A stretch of 64,000 nucleotides of DNA, taken from positions 11,737 through 75,736 of the forward strand of contig JADJNA010000026.1 in the NCBI GenBank assembly GCA_016709305.1. Reading direction: 5' to 3'. The translations under genes were made by a program, and so were the position numbers. Origin of the DNA: Candidatus Villigracilis saccharophilus. Lineage in GTDB: Bacteria > Chloroflexota > Anaerolineae > Anaerolineales > Villigracilaceae. Positions 1-8,663 of this stretch are shown here, piece by piece; within the stretch, counting starts at the first letter, position 1; each line of letters begins with the position of its first letter. Below the pieces are notes generated by a model. The model did not search any database, was not told the DNA's origin, and saw nothing but the letters and a program-made list of their open reading frames with translations.

Positions 1-89
1 ATCCAAAAAGACTAAATTCCAACAACTGAGTCTTCCGGCACCATTCGGCCTGAAATGGCTGGTATGTGTGCAGGAAAAAGTATTTAGGA

Positions 90-557
90 TCAGGGTGGAA
101 TAACGATCTGAAAAAAGAGGAACACAATCAGTCCAAGCAGCAGTCCTGGCAAAGCCGGAACGGGGCCTGCCCGCCGGCGGATCCAAAATCTGCGCCAGAC
201 TTCCAGTCCTAGTAATGAAAGGATCACTGCGGATAGGGGGAAGAGACAGGCCAGTCCACTGATGGCCAGCAGGTCGGCGCGCCCGATCAGACCTTTACGA
301 TATCCATAACCTGTCAGCAGGACCGGCCACGCGCATGGGAATAATAAAAGCGGGACTGCGTACAGTCCCGAACTGTTTCTTAGTACGCCCCATGCGCAGG
401 CAAATAGAATGATCGCGGTCCGGCTGGGAGTCACAGGCGCGGCGATCAGGATCGTCCCAAATAAAAAAAGTTCAATGCCCGGCACAAGCCGATAGCGCAG
501 GTCGGCGAAGCTGAATAACGTAAATGAAACAAGCGCGAAAGAGTCGGTCAGGGTCAT
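90..557 (-). CDS. A24 prepilin peptidase-like membrane protein, variant active site
   Basis: A 155-residue, almost entirely hydrophobic protein. Near the N-terminus (about residue 19) it carries FADLRYRLVP, which matches the first catalytic Asp motif of A24 (TadV/PilD-type) aspartic peptidases. The second motif, normally GxGD, reads GRAD here (in LIGRADLLAI), so the Asp is kept and the second Gly is Ala. Family members cleave the leader of type IV or Flp pilins at the inner membrane. It overlaps the end of the TrbL-like gene by 4 bases, so the two are translationally coupled. A second, canonical member lies at 3114-3509. It may be a specialised or weakly active paralogue. The stop is at 90, and no gene start can be seen in bases 1-89. 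Confidence 0.6.
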   Translation of the reverse strand: MTLTDSFALVSFTLFSFADLRYRLVPGIELFLFGTILIAAPVTPSRTAIILFACAWGVLRNSSGLYAVPLLLFPCAWPVLLTGYGYRKGLIGRADLLAISGLACLFPLSAVILSLLGLEVWRRFWIRRRAGPVPALPGLLLGLIVFLFFQIVIPP

Positions 558-2222
558 AACTGATCGTCTTTTTTATTGGTTGGGGTGAAGGTCAGCATGC
601 CTTGAACCTGATCGGCATTTCCAAGTTCGGCGGCGTGATAAAGCGGATCAGGTGAACCTTTAATTTCAGCGGGATGATCCAGATAGGCCTGAACAATTTT
701 TGCTGTTTCCTGCGGATATTGCGCGGCGAGCACGTTTGGATCCAGACCATGCTGGGTGACATGCGGTGACATGGCTTGAAAGCCGCGTTCAAAGTCATCA
801 GGCGACCCTCTGAAGCTTGAACCGATGGCTGAATTCACGGAAGAGGAAAAGCCGAAATCCTGTGTTTGTGATTGCGATGAACTTCCCTGGGTTTGACTCG
901 CATTGAAGCGCTGCATGCGTTGCCCGAGTTCGGCCTGCCGCGCGGAGAGTTCATGCCCATGCGCCAGGGAACGGTTATACGCGGCGGGTGCGTGCAGTCC
1001 CATCGCATCCAACGTCCCCGCCTGTTGGGTGAGCTGCCGGGCTGCATTCAAATGACTCATGGCTGCCTGTCCATTGCCTGTCACAGAACCTGCTCCGGCT
1101 GAACTTGCAGCTCCTGCCCCGGCTGCCCCTGCTCCACTGGCGGCCAATGCGCCGATCGAGACGATCTGTTGCGCGGTCTTTAGCATCTGCCCGAAGGCGT
1201 CTGCGGTGGTGGAGATGGTCATCCTGCCGAGGATGCCGGCCAGCGAGAGCAATAATCCGGTTGCGCCCCAGAGCCAGATCACGCGGATGATGGCGGATAA
1301 CAAGCCCTGCCTGTCGAACAGGGACCCGGCTGCGATGCCGGCTTTGAAGACCCCGCCCGCCACAATGGGCAGCAGGGAGATCAGTACAACCGCCTTGATC
1401 CATAGGGAACGCAGCCAGGCCGCCTGCGGAAGAACACTTGCGATCGCGATCGGGGGCGAGAACAGCCAGAATGAACAGGACCGCGTTGGCGGAGGCAAAG
1501 GCAAACAACATCCCGCCGATCGCGAGCAGCGAACCGATGGATAGACCTACGGAAACGAGTCCGCCGATGAAGCTCAGATTGGAAATCCCCAGCACCACTG
1601 AAGTGGCCGTGGTGGAACTGACAAAGTTCATGGCCAGGCCGCCGGCTTCCCCGATCACTTTTCCCACCATCCACCAGCCCAGCCGCACGACCAGGTCCAG
1701 AAAAGGTCCGGAGACGACCGCCAGCACGCCCGCTGTGACCCAGTCGCCGATGACGCGCAGCCCGGAGTCGTCATCACCGAGCAATCTTCCCCAATGATAT
1801 ACGGCCAGACGTAGAAGAAATAACGCGGGGGCCAGCGCGGCTGCCACAGGCAGACTCGACTGCGCGGCGCGGCTGTAATCGCCCTGACTGGGTGCCTGCA
1901 CGATCTCCCCGATCACCTGGGTCCAGCGCGCCACTTCCTCGCTCATGGCGCGTACTTCCTTATTGGCAGCCTTGTTAAAGATATTGGTCAACGCCTTCGA
2001 GATCGTTTCAGTTGGAAAGACCAGATGATGAAAGATCTGCGAGATGCTGTTGATGATCGACCCTCCCGGCGGTGGCGTTGAAGTGGGTGTGGGAGGCGGT
2101 GTGGTCGTGACATCCATCGACAGTCTGGAACTGTCTGGAGGTGTGGCAGCTCTTGCCACGCTGCTCAACGACAGCATGGCAAGCAACACAGTCAGGATGA
2201 TAAAGGGACGGGCTTTTTTCAT
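554..2222 (-). CDS. TrbL/VirB6-like type IV secretion membrane protein (frame broken near 1452)
   Basis: Starts at the ATG at 2222, which overlaps the upstream stop as ATGA and opens with a signal peptide (MKKARPFIILTVLLAML... to ARA). A Pro/Thr-rich linker and about six hydrophobic helices follow, then a Gly/Ala/Ser-rich and Gln-rich soluble tail. This layout resembles TrbL/VirB6 polytopic channel proteins of conjugative type IV secretion; the assignment rests on architecture, not on a signature motif. The reading frame breaks at a G5 run (1452-1456). One extra base there joins LFILAVLAP to PIAIASVLPQ without a gap, giving a protein of about 555 residues. The break is probably an assembly indel. 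Neighbours are a nuclease and prepilin peptidases on the same strand. Confidence 0.55.
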
Positions 2223-3124
2223 AGGTCCTTCAGGGCGAATGGCGAGATGAGGTCTCTTTTGAAGCATTGATTTTGGTATCCACATTTCCTGCAGATCGAA
2301 GGTTGACGCAGCGCGTGCAATGGGTGATGGGGGCCGTGCCTGGCAAGATCTGAGAGATGCTGCACCACCCGTTCCAGTTCCCTGCCTGGCAGCGTTTGGT
2401 CAAAGGCCTGAGCCTGGCCGTTCTCACGGTCGAGCGAGAAAATTGCTGGCGTGTTTGGCCAGGGGTGATCCCCGCTCGGGCTGCATTTTGCCATCAAGGA
2501 AAAACTGATCTGATCCTGTTCCAGGTTTGATACCAGCAGTCCGATCTTGGTCTCCACCACGTGACCGACTGGAACTTTCCATACCCAGGCGTCGAATTGC
2601 ACAGGCAAGCGGGTGAAAGGTAGGATCAGGGATACTTTTTCATTTTTCAGTAGGTAGCCTGATTCAGAATCAACATTCAATCCTGCGCGCCAATCCTGGA
2701 CCAGGTAGGCCCAGGCGCGTACATAGGTAAAAAGATTGCGCCAGTCCCCACCCAGGGAATGGATCGCGTTCTGTGATCCAAAGCGGTTTGTCAATTCGAT
2801 CCTTGGCATGCTAAAGAATGGCGAGAGTTCGGGTGCCAGGATGGCTGGGTGCTGGGAACGATACAGGCGGACCCGCTCGATATATTGCCTGACCTCTTCA
2901 AGTTGTCCCTCGAAGCCATAGCGGGTGAGATGCTCCCGCAGAGTCCCGCCGCTGGTTAGATCCAGCAGGCATTGCCAGACCGGGTCAAAGGGCGGGACAG
3001 GGTCCGCGCCGGCCAACCACCAGTATGCTGTCATTGGACAGAATAGATATGCAAGCGCTGACAGGATCGGATGCGCGCGCGCATTCTTGCGGTTGAGCAG
3101 GGCAAGAAAAAGATCAGTGTACAT
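2219..3124 (-). CDS. Cas4/RecB-like PD-(D/E)XK nuclease with Fe-S cysteines
   Basis: Not annotated by simple similarity, but the motifs are readable. With the ATG at 3124 (301 residues) there is an N-terminal Cys-Pro (Cys29 in LAYLFCPMTAYWW), an Asp in PVQFDAWV (178), ExK in VVETKIG (191-193), a following Gln (LEQDQISFS), and a C-terminal CRKCGYQNQC cluster (Cys278, 281, 287). This one-plus-three cysteine arrangement around D...ExK...Q is the pattern of Cas4/AddB-type nucleases, where the cysteines hold a 4Fe-4S cluster. No CRISPR array or other cas gene is in the window. It overlaps the prepilin peptidase upstream by 11 bases and the TrbL-like gene downstream by 4. A TTG at 3142 is an alternative start. 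Substrate is unknown; processing of transferred or imported DNA is inference. Confidence 0.55.
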   Translation of the reverse strand: MYTDLFLALLNRKNARAHPILSALAYLFCPMTAYWWLAGADPVPPFDPVWQCLLDLTSGGTLREHLTRYGFEGQLEEVRQYIERVRLYRSQHPAILAPELSPFFSMPRIELTNRFGSQNAIHSLGGDWRNLFTYVRAWAYLVQDWRAGLNVDSESGYLLKNEKVSLILPFTRLPVQFDAWVWKVPVGHVVETKIGLLVSNLEQDQISFSLMAKCSPSGDHPWPNTPAIFSLDRENGQAQAFDQTLPGRELERVVQHLSDLARHGPHHPLHALRQPSICRKCGYQNQCFKRDLISPFALKDL

Positions 3125-3509
3125 ACCAGCACAACAGGACAAATGGAATGGTTCGCCAGGCGGATGGGGTCATGGTATTGGTTATTGAGCGTGACTGGAT
3201 AACTCTCCAGAGGATCTGCATCAGACCGCTGAGGAGGAACGAGATGAACATCATCAGCAAAGCCTGCGATGAATGCTCAACGGGCAAAGCCCAGAGCACG
3301 GTCATCCAGAGCTTGACATCACCCGCTCCCATCCAGTCGCGTGCCCAGGTGAACAACAACAGAGAACAGGCCAGACATAATTCGAGCGAACCTGGAAAAT
3401 GCGCGATCCCTCCTATGGCAAGGACCGGAACGATACACCAGTTCGGAACGCGGCGGGTGCGCAGGTCAATCAGGCTGATGACTAAAACATAAATGAGCAA
3501 CCAGATCAT
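3114..3509 (-). CDS. A24 prepilin peptidase (TadV/CpaA-like)
   Basis: A 131-residue polytopic membrane protein with both catalytic aspartate motifs of A24 prepilin peptidases: IDLRTRRVPN near residue 15 and the full GxGD motif in MGAGDVKLW near residue 62. It lacks the N-methylation domain of PilD, as CpaA/TadV proteins do. It would cleave the leader of the Flp-type pilin encoded at 12120-12299 and perhaps the TadE/TadG pseudopilins. First gene of a four-gene minus-strand set with the Fe-S nuclease, the TrbL-like protein and the variant peptidase, each overlapping the next. The 240 bases upstream (3510-3751) separate it from a divergent regulator. Confidence 0.85.
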   Translation of the reverse strand: MIWLLIYVLVISLIDLRTRRVPNWCIVPVLAIGGIAHFPGSLELCLACSLLLFTWARDWMGAGDVKLWMTVLWALPVEHSSQALLMMFISFLLSGLMQILWRVIQSRSITNTMTPSAWRTIPFVLLCWYVH

Positions 3510-3751
3510 GGTTGCTCATCATAGTGGAATACCAGTGTGGGTCTGTGGGAGGTGTCGGTATCGATAGAATAGCGTGTCTCGTTCTCGTTTGCTTTTGTTG
3601 GATAGCATATGCAGCATGGGGAAGATTGGACGAAATTTGCAGAAATACGGAAACACGAATTTCAATTTCAGAAGATAATGCTTATGCAAACATCCGGTAT
3701 GATTCGGTGCCGCGTTTTACACAAGAGCATTTGTTCTGATATTTTCTTTCC

Positions 3752-4167
3752 ATGTCTATCTTGGATCGCTTCCTGTACCTGATAGGCTTGCGTCAAACGC
3801 CCTGCCCTCGATGCTATCCCCTGGATGTGAGTGACAGTTTTCAAGTCACACTTTCCACACCTGCTTTAGATGAGGGTCGCCCTGCATCCGAATTGATCCC
3901 TGAACTCTTGAACGCCGGGCTAAACCAATATCCGTCCAACGAAATGTTTTGGAAAAATGAGGCTCCCTCTCTGTGTGCGAGAAGGAGGAGTCTGCGCTGG
4001 TATGTTTGGGATACACCAAGCGTGAGATCGGCGCGCGTTTGAACATCTCGCCCGAAACGGTCAAGGATCGTTTGGAAAGCACACTGATAAAATTCAATAT
4101 CACGAAGCGTACTGAACTGCGGCGGTTGTTCGCCAATTGGGACTTTAGCGCCTGGGAACAGGCGTAA
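3752..4167 (+). CDS. LuxR-type HTH regulator (frame broken near 3965)
   Basis: The first 70 or so residues (MSILDRFLYLIGLRQ...) run in one frame. The C-terminal HTH continues in another: CEKEESALVCLGYTKREIGARLNISPETVKDRL is split from it at a CCC run (3965-3967). One added C restores LSVCEKEESALVCLGYT, which aligns with LSPREKEVVALVCMDHR in the regulator at 23118-23606. Both proteins also end with a DWDF-Trp motif after the HTH, so they are paralogues. About 138 residues once joined. There is no receiver or PAS domain, so how it is controlled is unknown. It is divergent from the prepilin peptidase operon and could regulate it. A true pseudogene is possible, but many other genes here show the same kind of break. 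Confidence 0.6.
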
Positions 4168-4284
4168 TGGAAATCACGCGCGACAGCAGTTGTCCGGCTT
4201 GTTTGTCTTCGTGATCACTTTTATATTTTCCTGCCCGCGTGCAGATCAGTTGAAACGGCTTCAAAGTTAATTCTCCAGGGGCAA

Positions 4285-6105
4285 CTAAATAGCCTGGCCT
4301 TTAAACTGACTGATATACAGATGATGGTAAAAACCCTTTTGATCCAATAATTGCTGGTGAGTGCCTTTTTCGACGATCTCTCCGGCATTGATCACCAGAA
4401 CCTGATCCGCGTCGCGGATGGTGCTCAGGCGATGCGCGATCACGAAACTGGTCCGTCCTTTCATCAGGCGCAGCAAGGCCTTCTGAATGCGGACCTCGGT
4501 GCGTGTATCGACGCTGCTGGTGGCTTCATCCAGGATCAGGATCGCAGGGTCTGCCAGTATCGCACGCGCGATCGAGAGCAGCTGGCGCTGTCCCTGACTG
4601 AGATTACTGGCGCGTTCTGATAGATTCGACTCATAGCCGTGTGGAAGTTGGCGGATGAAGTGATCAGCATCCGCCAGCTTGGCAGCCTGGATGCACTCCT
4701 CATCCGTGGCATCCAGGCGGCCGTAGCGGATGTTTTCCATTACCGTGCCTGAGAACATGAACGTGTCCTGTAAGACCAGACCCAGCTGGCGGTGCAGCCC
4801 GTCTTTTTTAATATCGCGAATGTTGATCCCGTTAATCCGAATGCTGCCGCCATTGATCTCGTAGAAGCGGGTCAATAGATTAATGATGGTGGTCTTGCCT
4901 GCACCCGTTGGACCGACCAGGGCAAAGGTTTCCCCGGCCTTCGCATTCAGGGTCATATCTTTGATGATCAGATGATCCGGGCGATAGCCAAAGCTGACAT
5001 GCTCAAATTGCACATGACCTTTTATGCTCATCGCAGGTTTTGCATCCGAGGCATCATCCACCTCGGATGACGTATCCATGATCTCAAAAACTCGCTCTGA
5101 CCCGGCCAGCGCGGCCTGGATGGAGTTGTACATGTTGGCCAGCTGGCGTAAGGGCTGAATGAAATTCTGTCCATAGGTGATAAAGGTGGCAATGATGCCC
5201 ACAGTGACCAAGCCCCGCAAGGCAAGCCATCCGCCCAGACCCGCCAGCACGATCACAAAGAAATTGCCCAGCACATTGGTAAGCGGCATCAGCAGCAGGG
5301 CGTAGCTGTTGGCAGAAACGCCGGCCCGAAATACTTCTTCATTGTGTTGACGAAACAGGGCGATGGAAGATTCATTGCGGCGAAAAGCCTTGACCACTTT
5401 TTGACCGCTGATGGCTTCCTCCATCACGCCATTGAGTTGTCCGAGATGTTTTTGTAATTCGCGAAAGCCGCGGCGGGTGTAGCGGGCCACGAATTCAGTG
5501 AACCAGAACATGATCGGGACCACCAGCACGGATGCCAGCGCCAGCCATTTGTCCAACACGAACATTGCGATCAGGATCCCCACCAGGGACAGCACACTCG
5601 CCAGCAGGGAGGTCACATTTTGGGAAACGGCCTGATTAATGGCTTCTATGTCATTGGTCAGGCGGCTCATCAACTCACCCGCGGGATGGCGGTCAAAAAA
5701 GGAAATGGGCAGGCTTTGTAAATGACTGAACAGATCCTTGCGCAATTGTTTCAACGCGCGCTGCGAGACATCCGACATCAGCCAGGCCGAGAGCGCCGTG
5801 AACAAATTGTTCAAGAGATACACCACCAGCATTGCAAGGGCGATCTTCATCAACCCGGCTGCGTCCCTGGTCGCGATGAATTTATCAATGGCCGTACCCA
5901 TCAAGTATGGACCGATCAAACCCAGCAAGGTGTAGATCAATACGAAGACAAGTACCAGGATCAAAATCAGCTTGAAGGGATTGAGATAGGGCAGCAAACG
6001 CATCAAGGCATTGCGCGGGTCGCGCGCCTTTTCGATCTTGCCTGGATCACCGGGCCGTCTTTGCAGGCCGGGCCGAAATCCGCTTTGATTGGATTGATTG
6101 CTCAT
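4285..6105 (-). CDS. ABC exporter subunit B, canonical NBD (MDR type)
   Basis: A 606-residue half transporter: a six-helix membrane domain (about residues 35-330) followed by an ATPase with Walker A GPTGAGKTT, signature LSQGQ, Walker B ILILDEATSSVD and H-loop AHRLST. The catalytic Glu and His are present, while the signature departs from LSGGQ. This is the expected complement of the neighbouring subunit, whose Walker B Glu and H-loop His are replaced. The pair is therefore a heterodimeric type IV ABC exporter (BmrCD/TM287-288 class), moving drugs, lipids or peptides outward. Its start overlaps the stop of the upstream subunit (4 bases), giving a MarR-exporter-exporter operon. Confidence 0.88.
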   Translation of the reverse strand: MSNQSNQSGFRPGLQRRPGDPGKIEKARDPRNALMRLLPYLNPFKLILILVLVFVLIYTLLGLIGPYLMGTAIDKFIATRDAAGLMKIALAMLVVYLLNNLFTALSAWLMSDVSQRALKQLRKDLFSHLQSLPISFFDRHPAGELMSRLTNDIEAINQAVSQNVTSLLASVLSLVGILIAMFVLDKWLALASVLVVPIMFWFTEFVARYTRRGFRELQKHLGQLNGVMEEAISGQKVVKAFRRNESSIALFRQHNEEVFRAGVSANSYALLLMPLTNVLGNFFVIVLAGLGGWLALRGLVTVGIIATFITYGQNFIQPLRQLANMYNSIQAALAGSERVFEIMDTSSEVDDASDAKPAMSIKGHVQFEHVSFGYRPDHLIIKDMTLNAKAGETFALVGPTGAGKTTIINLLTRFYEINGGSIRINGINIRDIKKDGLHRQLGLVLQDTFMFSGTVMENIRYGRLDATDEECIQAAKLADADHFIRQLPHGYESNLSERASNLSQGQRQLLSIARAILADPAILILDEATSSVDTRTEVRIQKALLRLMKGRTSFVIAHRLSTIRDADQVLVINAGEIVEKGTHQQLLDQKGFYHHLYISQFKGQAI

Positions 6106-7869
6106 GCCCGTGCCTCAATCGTTGATCCTTCCAGACGGAGACCGTTTCCCAACTGTGACTCGTAGATCTCCTGGTAGATGGAGCTGGACTGCATCAATTC
6201 CTGATGGGTTCCTTCCGCTGAGATGCGGCCGTCGTCAATGACCACGATCTTGTCAGCCTTCAAAACCGTGCTGATGCGTTGTGCGATCACCAGGGTGGTG
6301 TGTCCCTGGATTTGAGACTCCAGCGCATCCTGTATTTTTGTTTCGGTTTCCACATCCACGGAGCTGGTGGCGTCGTCCAGGATCAGGATCTTTGGATGAG
6401 TCAATAATGCGCGCGCAATGGCGATGCGCTGTTTTTGCCCGCCTGAAAGATTCGTGCCGCGTTCCTCGACGTGGGTCTCATATCCTTTGGATAACGCCAG
6501 GATGAAAGCATGCGCCTGGGCCGCCCTGGCTGCAGCCATCACTTCTTCGTCACTCGCAGTGGGGACTCCGTAGCGGATGTTGTCAGCAATTGTCCCTGAG
6601 AAAAGAACCGTTTCCTGGGGGACAATTCCGATCTGAGAAAGAAGCGCATCCTGCTTAATCTGACGAATGTCCGCGCCATCGAGCAGAATTCTCCCCGAGG
6701 TAACATCGTAAAAACGCGGCACCAGATTCGCCAGCGTCGATTTACCGGCGCCGGTCGAGCCCAGCACGGCCACGGTTTGCCCGGGTTCAATGACCAGGTT
6801 GATATTTTCTAAAACTGTTTCGCTGATGCCTTTGTAATGGAAGCATACATTCTCGAAGACGAGCCGCGCTTGCGCCTCTTCAGGCAGTGCTCTGGCGCCG
6901 GGCGAATCCAAAACTTCCGGAACCGTATCCAGAACTTCATTGATACGTTTGGCCGAGGCAAGACCGCTGGCCCAGGTATTGGAGAGCATCGTCATCATGG
7001 TCAGCGGACCCATTGTGGTCAGCAGGTAATTTGTGAAGGCCACGATCTGGCCGGTGGTCAGGCTGCCGCGAATGGCTTGCATCCCGCCGGACCAGATGAC
7101 GATCACCATGCCGATGTTGACACACAGGGTCAGTATCGGCGACATGCTTGACATGATCTGCATCACCCGCACGGAATGATCTGTGTAGGCTTCGTTGGCG
7201 CTCTCAAATCGCTGTCCTTCAAAATCTGCGCGCACAAAGGCTTTCACCAGCCGCGCCCCGGCGGTGTTTTCCTGCAGGACGGTGTTGAGGCGGTCGAGTT
7301 TTTGCTGCACGGAATGGAATAGCGGTTCCATTTTTAACACAAAGAAAATGATGATGATCGATGTGACCAGTAATAAAGGCAGGAGACTGAGCGCCAGGTC
7401 GCGGCTGGTGTTGATCATTAAAATAAAACTGCCGATCATCAGCAGCGGAGCGCGTGTCCCGATCCGCAGTGAGATCTGCGCCACGCGTTGAACAGCGGTC
7501 GTGTCACTGGTCAGGCGCACCATCAATTGGCCGGTCTTCTGTTCGTCGAGGTTCCCGTATGAAAAAGATTGCACGTGTGTAAAGAGCGCATTCCGCAGAT
7601 CGCGGGCCACGCTTTCCCCTACCTGCACGGACAAAATATTATTTCCGACCGCGATCAAAGTGCTGATGATGGATATGCCGATCATCAGCAGGGCGGTCTG
7701 GGTTACCACCTGTTGGTTGTTGGCTGTGATGCCCTGGTCGATGATGCGCTGGATCAAACGCGGGATGGACAGGTCGAGAAATACCAGTGAGGTCAGCAGG
7801 ATCAGGGCTGCCAGAGAGCGTTTCCAATAGGGGCGCAGAAAATGAATGAGTTTTAAAGATTTGTTTCAT
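6102..7869 (-). CDS. ABC exporter subunit A, degenerate NBD (frame broken at 7851-7854)
   Basis: Half ABC exporter. The NBD has Walker A GSTGAGKST and signature LSGGQKQR, but Walker B ends LDDATSSVD (catalytic Glu replaced by Asp) and the H-loop reads IAQRIST (His replaced by Gln). This is the degenerate ATP site typical of heterodimeric exporters, completed by the LSQGQ signature of the partner. The natural start is the ATG at 7869, overlapping the MarR stop. The frame is lost in the T4 run at 7851-7854: one base fewer gives MKQIFKLIHFLRPYWKR, which runs directly into the long frame. Full length is about 588 residues. The long frame alone begins at 7757 and would lack the first transmembrane helix. 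Confidence 0.85.
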
Positions 7870-8333
7870 CGCTTATTTGTTTTCAGGCTGCTGTCGCTTT
7901 GGGAAGCAAAGAGCGGATGAAGGAGCTGCATGGCCTGATGAATAATCTCAAGTTCAGCGCTGGAAAGTTGTTTCAAGGCTTTGGCGATATTGGCTTGCGC
8001 GCCTACCCGCGCCAAATTAACAATGGCCTCACCGCTGTCTGTGAGTTCAAGCATCAGCCTTCTGCGGTCATGGGTGGACTCCTCGCGGCTGATCAATTTT
8101 TGTTTGACCAACCCGTCCACCAGCTTGGAAACGGATGGGAGGGTCAGTCCCAGGTGCTCTGCCAGATTTGAAAGGGAAGAGTCAGGATTGCGTTGAACAA
8201 ATCTCAGTGTTCGAAACTGGGGGATCGAGATTTCAGACCCGTGACCACGGCGCATTTCCACGCGGATCGATTGCATGATCTGGGGAGCGGTCTCCATTAA
8301 TTCCCGCGCGCAGGTGTCGAGAAGTTTTGTCAT
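7866..8333 (-). CDS. MarR-family transcriptional regulator
   Basis: A 155-residue winged-helix protein with the MarR core: ISIPQFRTLRFV, the recognition region LSNLAEHLGLTLPSVSKLVDGL, then the wing ISREESTHDRRRLMLELT with the conserved DxRxxxxxLT pattern (about residues 96-108). Regulators of this type are usually repressors released by small lipophilic ligands. It is the first gene of the operon with the heterodimeric ABC exporter, so it most likely represses that operon and itself. A near-palindrome CTAATGATTAG lies 16 bases upstream of the start and just after a TATAAT -10 box, a good operator candidate. Confidence 0.9.
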   Translation of the reverse strand: MTKLLDTCARELMETAPQIMQSIRVEMRRGHGSEISIPQFRTLRFVQRNPDSSLSNLAEHLGLTLPSVSKLVDGLVKQKLISREESTHDRRRLMLELTDSGEAIVNLARVGAQANIAKALKQLSSAELEIIHQAMQLLHPLFASQSDSSLKTNKR

Positions 8334-8348
8334 AATTAGTTAGCCTTT

Positions 8349-8373
8349 CTAATGATTAGAGAATGACATTATA
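8349..8373 (-). promoter_or_regulatory. Promoter -10 and operator of the MarR-exporter operon
   Basis: On the minus strand TATAAT (8373-8368) is followed by CTAATCATTAG (8359-8349), a near-perfect palindrome around one central base, then the MarR start at 8333. The -35 region is weak (GTTCCA near 8396). Position just after the -10 suits a repressor site. Confidence 0.45.
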
Positions 8374-8474
8374 ACTTCAATTCACGTGGATGGAACGGCC
8401 TGCCCTTTGATGTCAGTCACCAACTTGTGGCTTACCAAACGGTCCTGCCCCCCATATCTAGTACCCCCATTTCA

Positions 8475-8499
8475 CCCCCATCTGATACCCGGATGGGGG
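8475..8499. other. Stem-loop CCCCCATC / GATGGGGG
   Basis: Perfect 8-bp inverted repeat with a 9-base loop, followed on the plus strand by a T-rich stretch. It lies in the 330-base gap between the MarR gene and the pilus operon, with no plus-strand gene upstream. Function is unclear. Confidence 0.3.
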
Positions 8500-8585
8500 C
8501 TGTTTATTCTTACGTAACGGGAATAAATAAGCAACTGCTGTCCTGCAAAAGACTGCTTCTGAATTATTCTGAAAGATAATCGCAC

Positions 8586-8614
8586 AACAGGGAAGCCTGT
8601 GTGGCTTCCCTGTT
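8586..8614 (-). terminator. Hairpin after the pilus operon
   Basis: AACAGGGAAGCC is repeated as its reverse complement around the loop TGTGT (12-bp perfect stem). It lies 50 bases downstream of the last gene of the minus-strand pilus operon (stop at 8664). The U-tract on that strand is poor, so termination efficiency is uncertain. Confidence 0.55.
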
Positions 8615-8663
8615 TCTATGAACCACTATCGGTAGCGGTCCGGTGTGAAACTTAATCCCAGGG

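Noticed and set aside
1059..1544. A 161-residue plus-strand ORF opposite the TrbL-like gene
   Set aside because: It is the antisense of an Ala/Gly-rich coding region, which yields long open frames by composition.
2219..3124. CRISPR-Cas locus because of the Cas4-like nuclease
   Set aside because: No cas1, cas2 or spaced direct repeats were seen anywhere in the window.
3512..3739. A 75-residue plus-strand ORF before the LuxR-type gene
   Set aside because: No ribosome binding site, no recognisable domain, TTG start and composition unlike the neighbours; it lies in the divergent control region.
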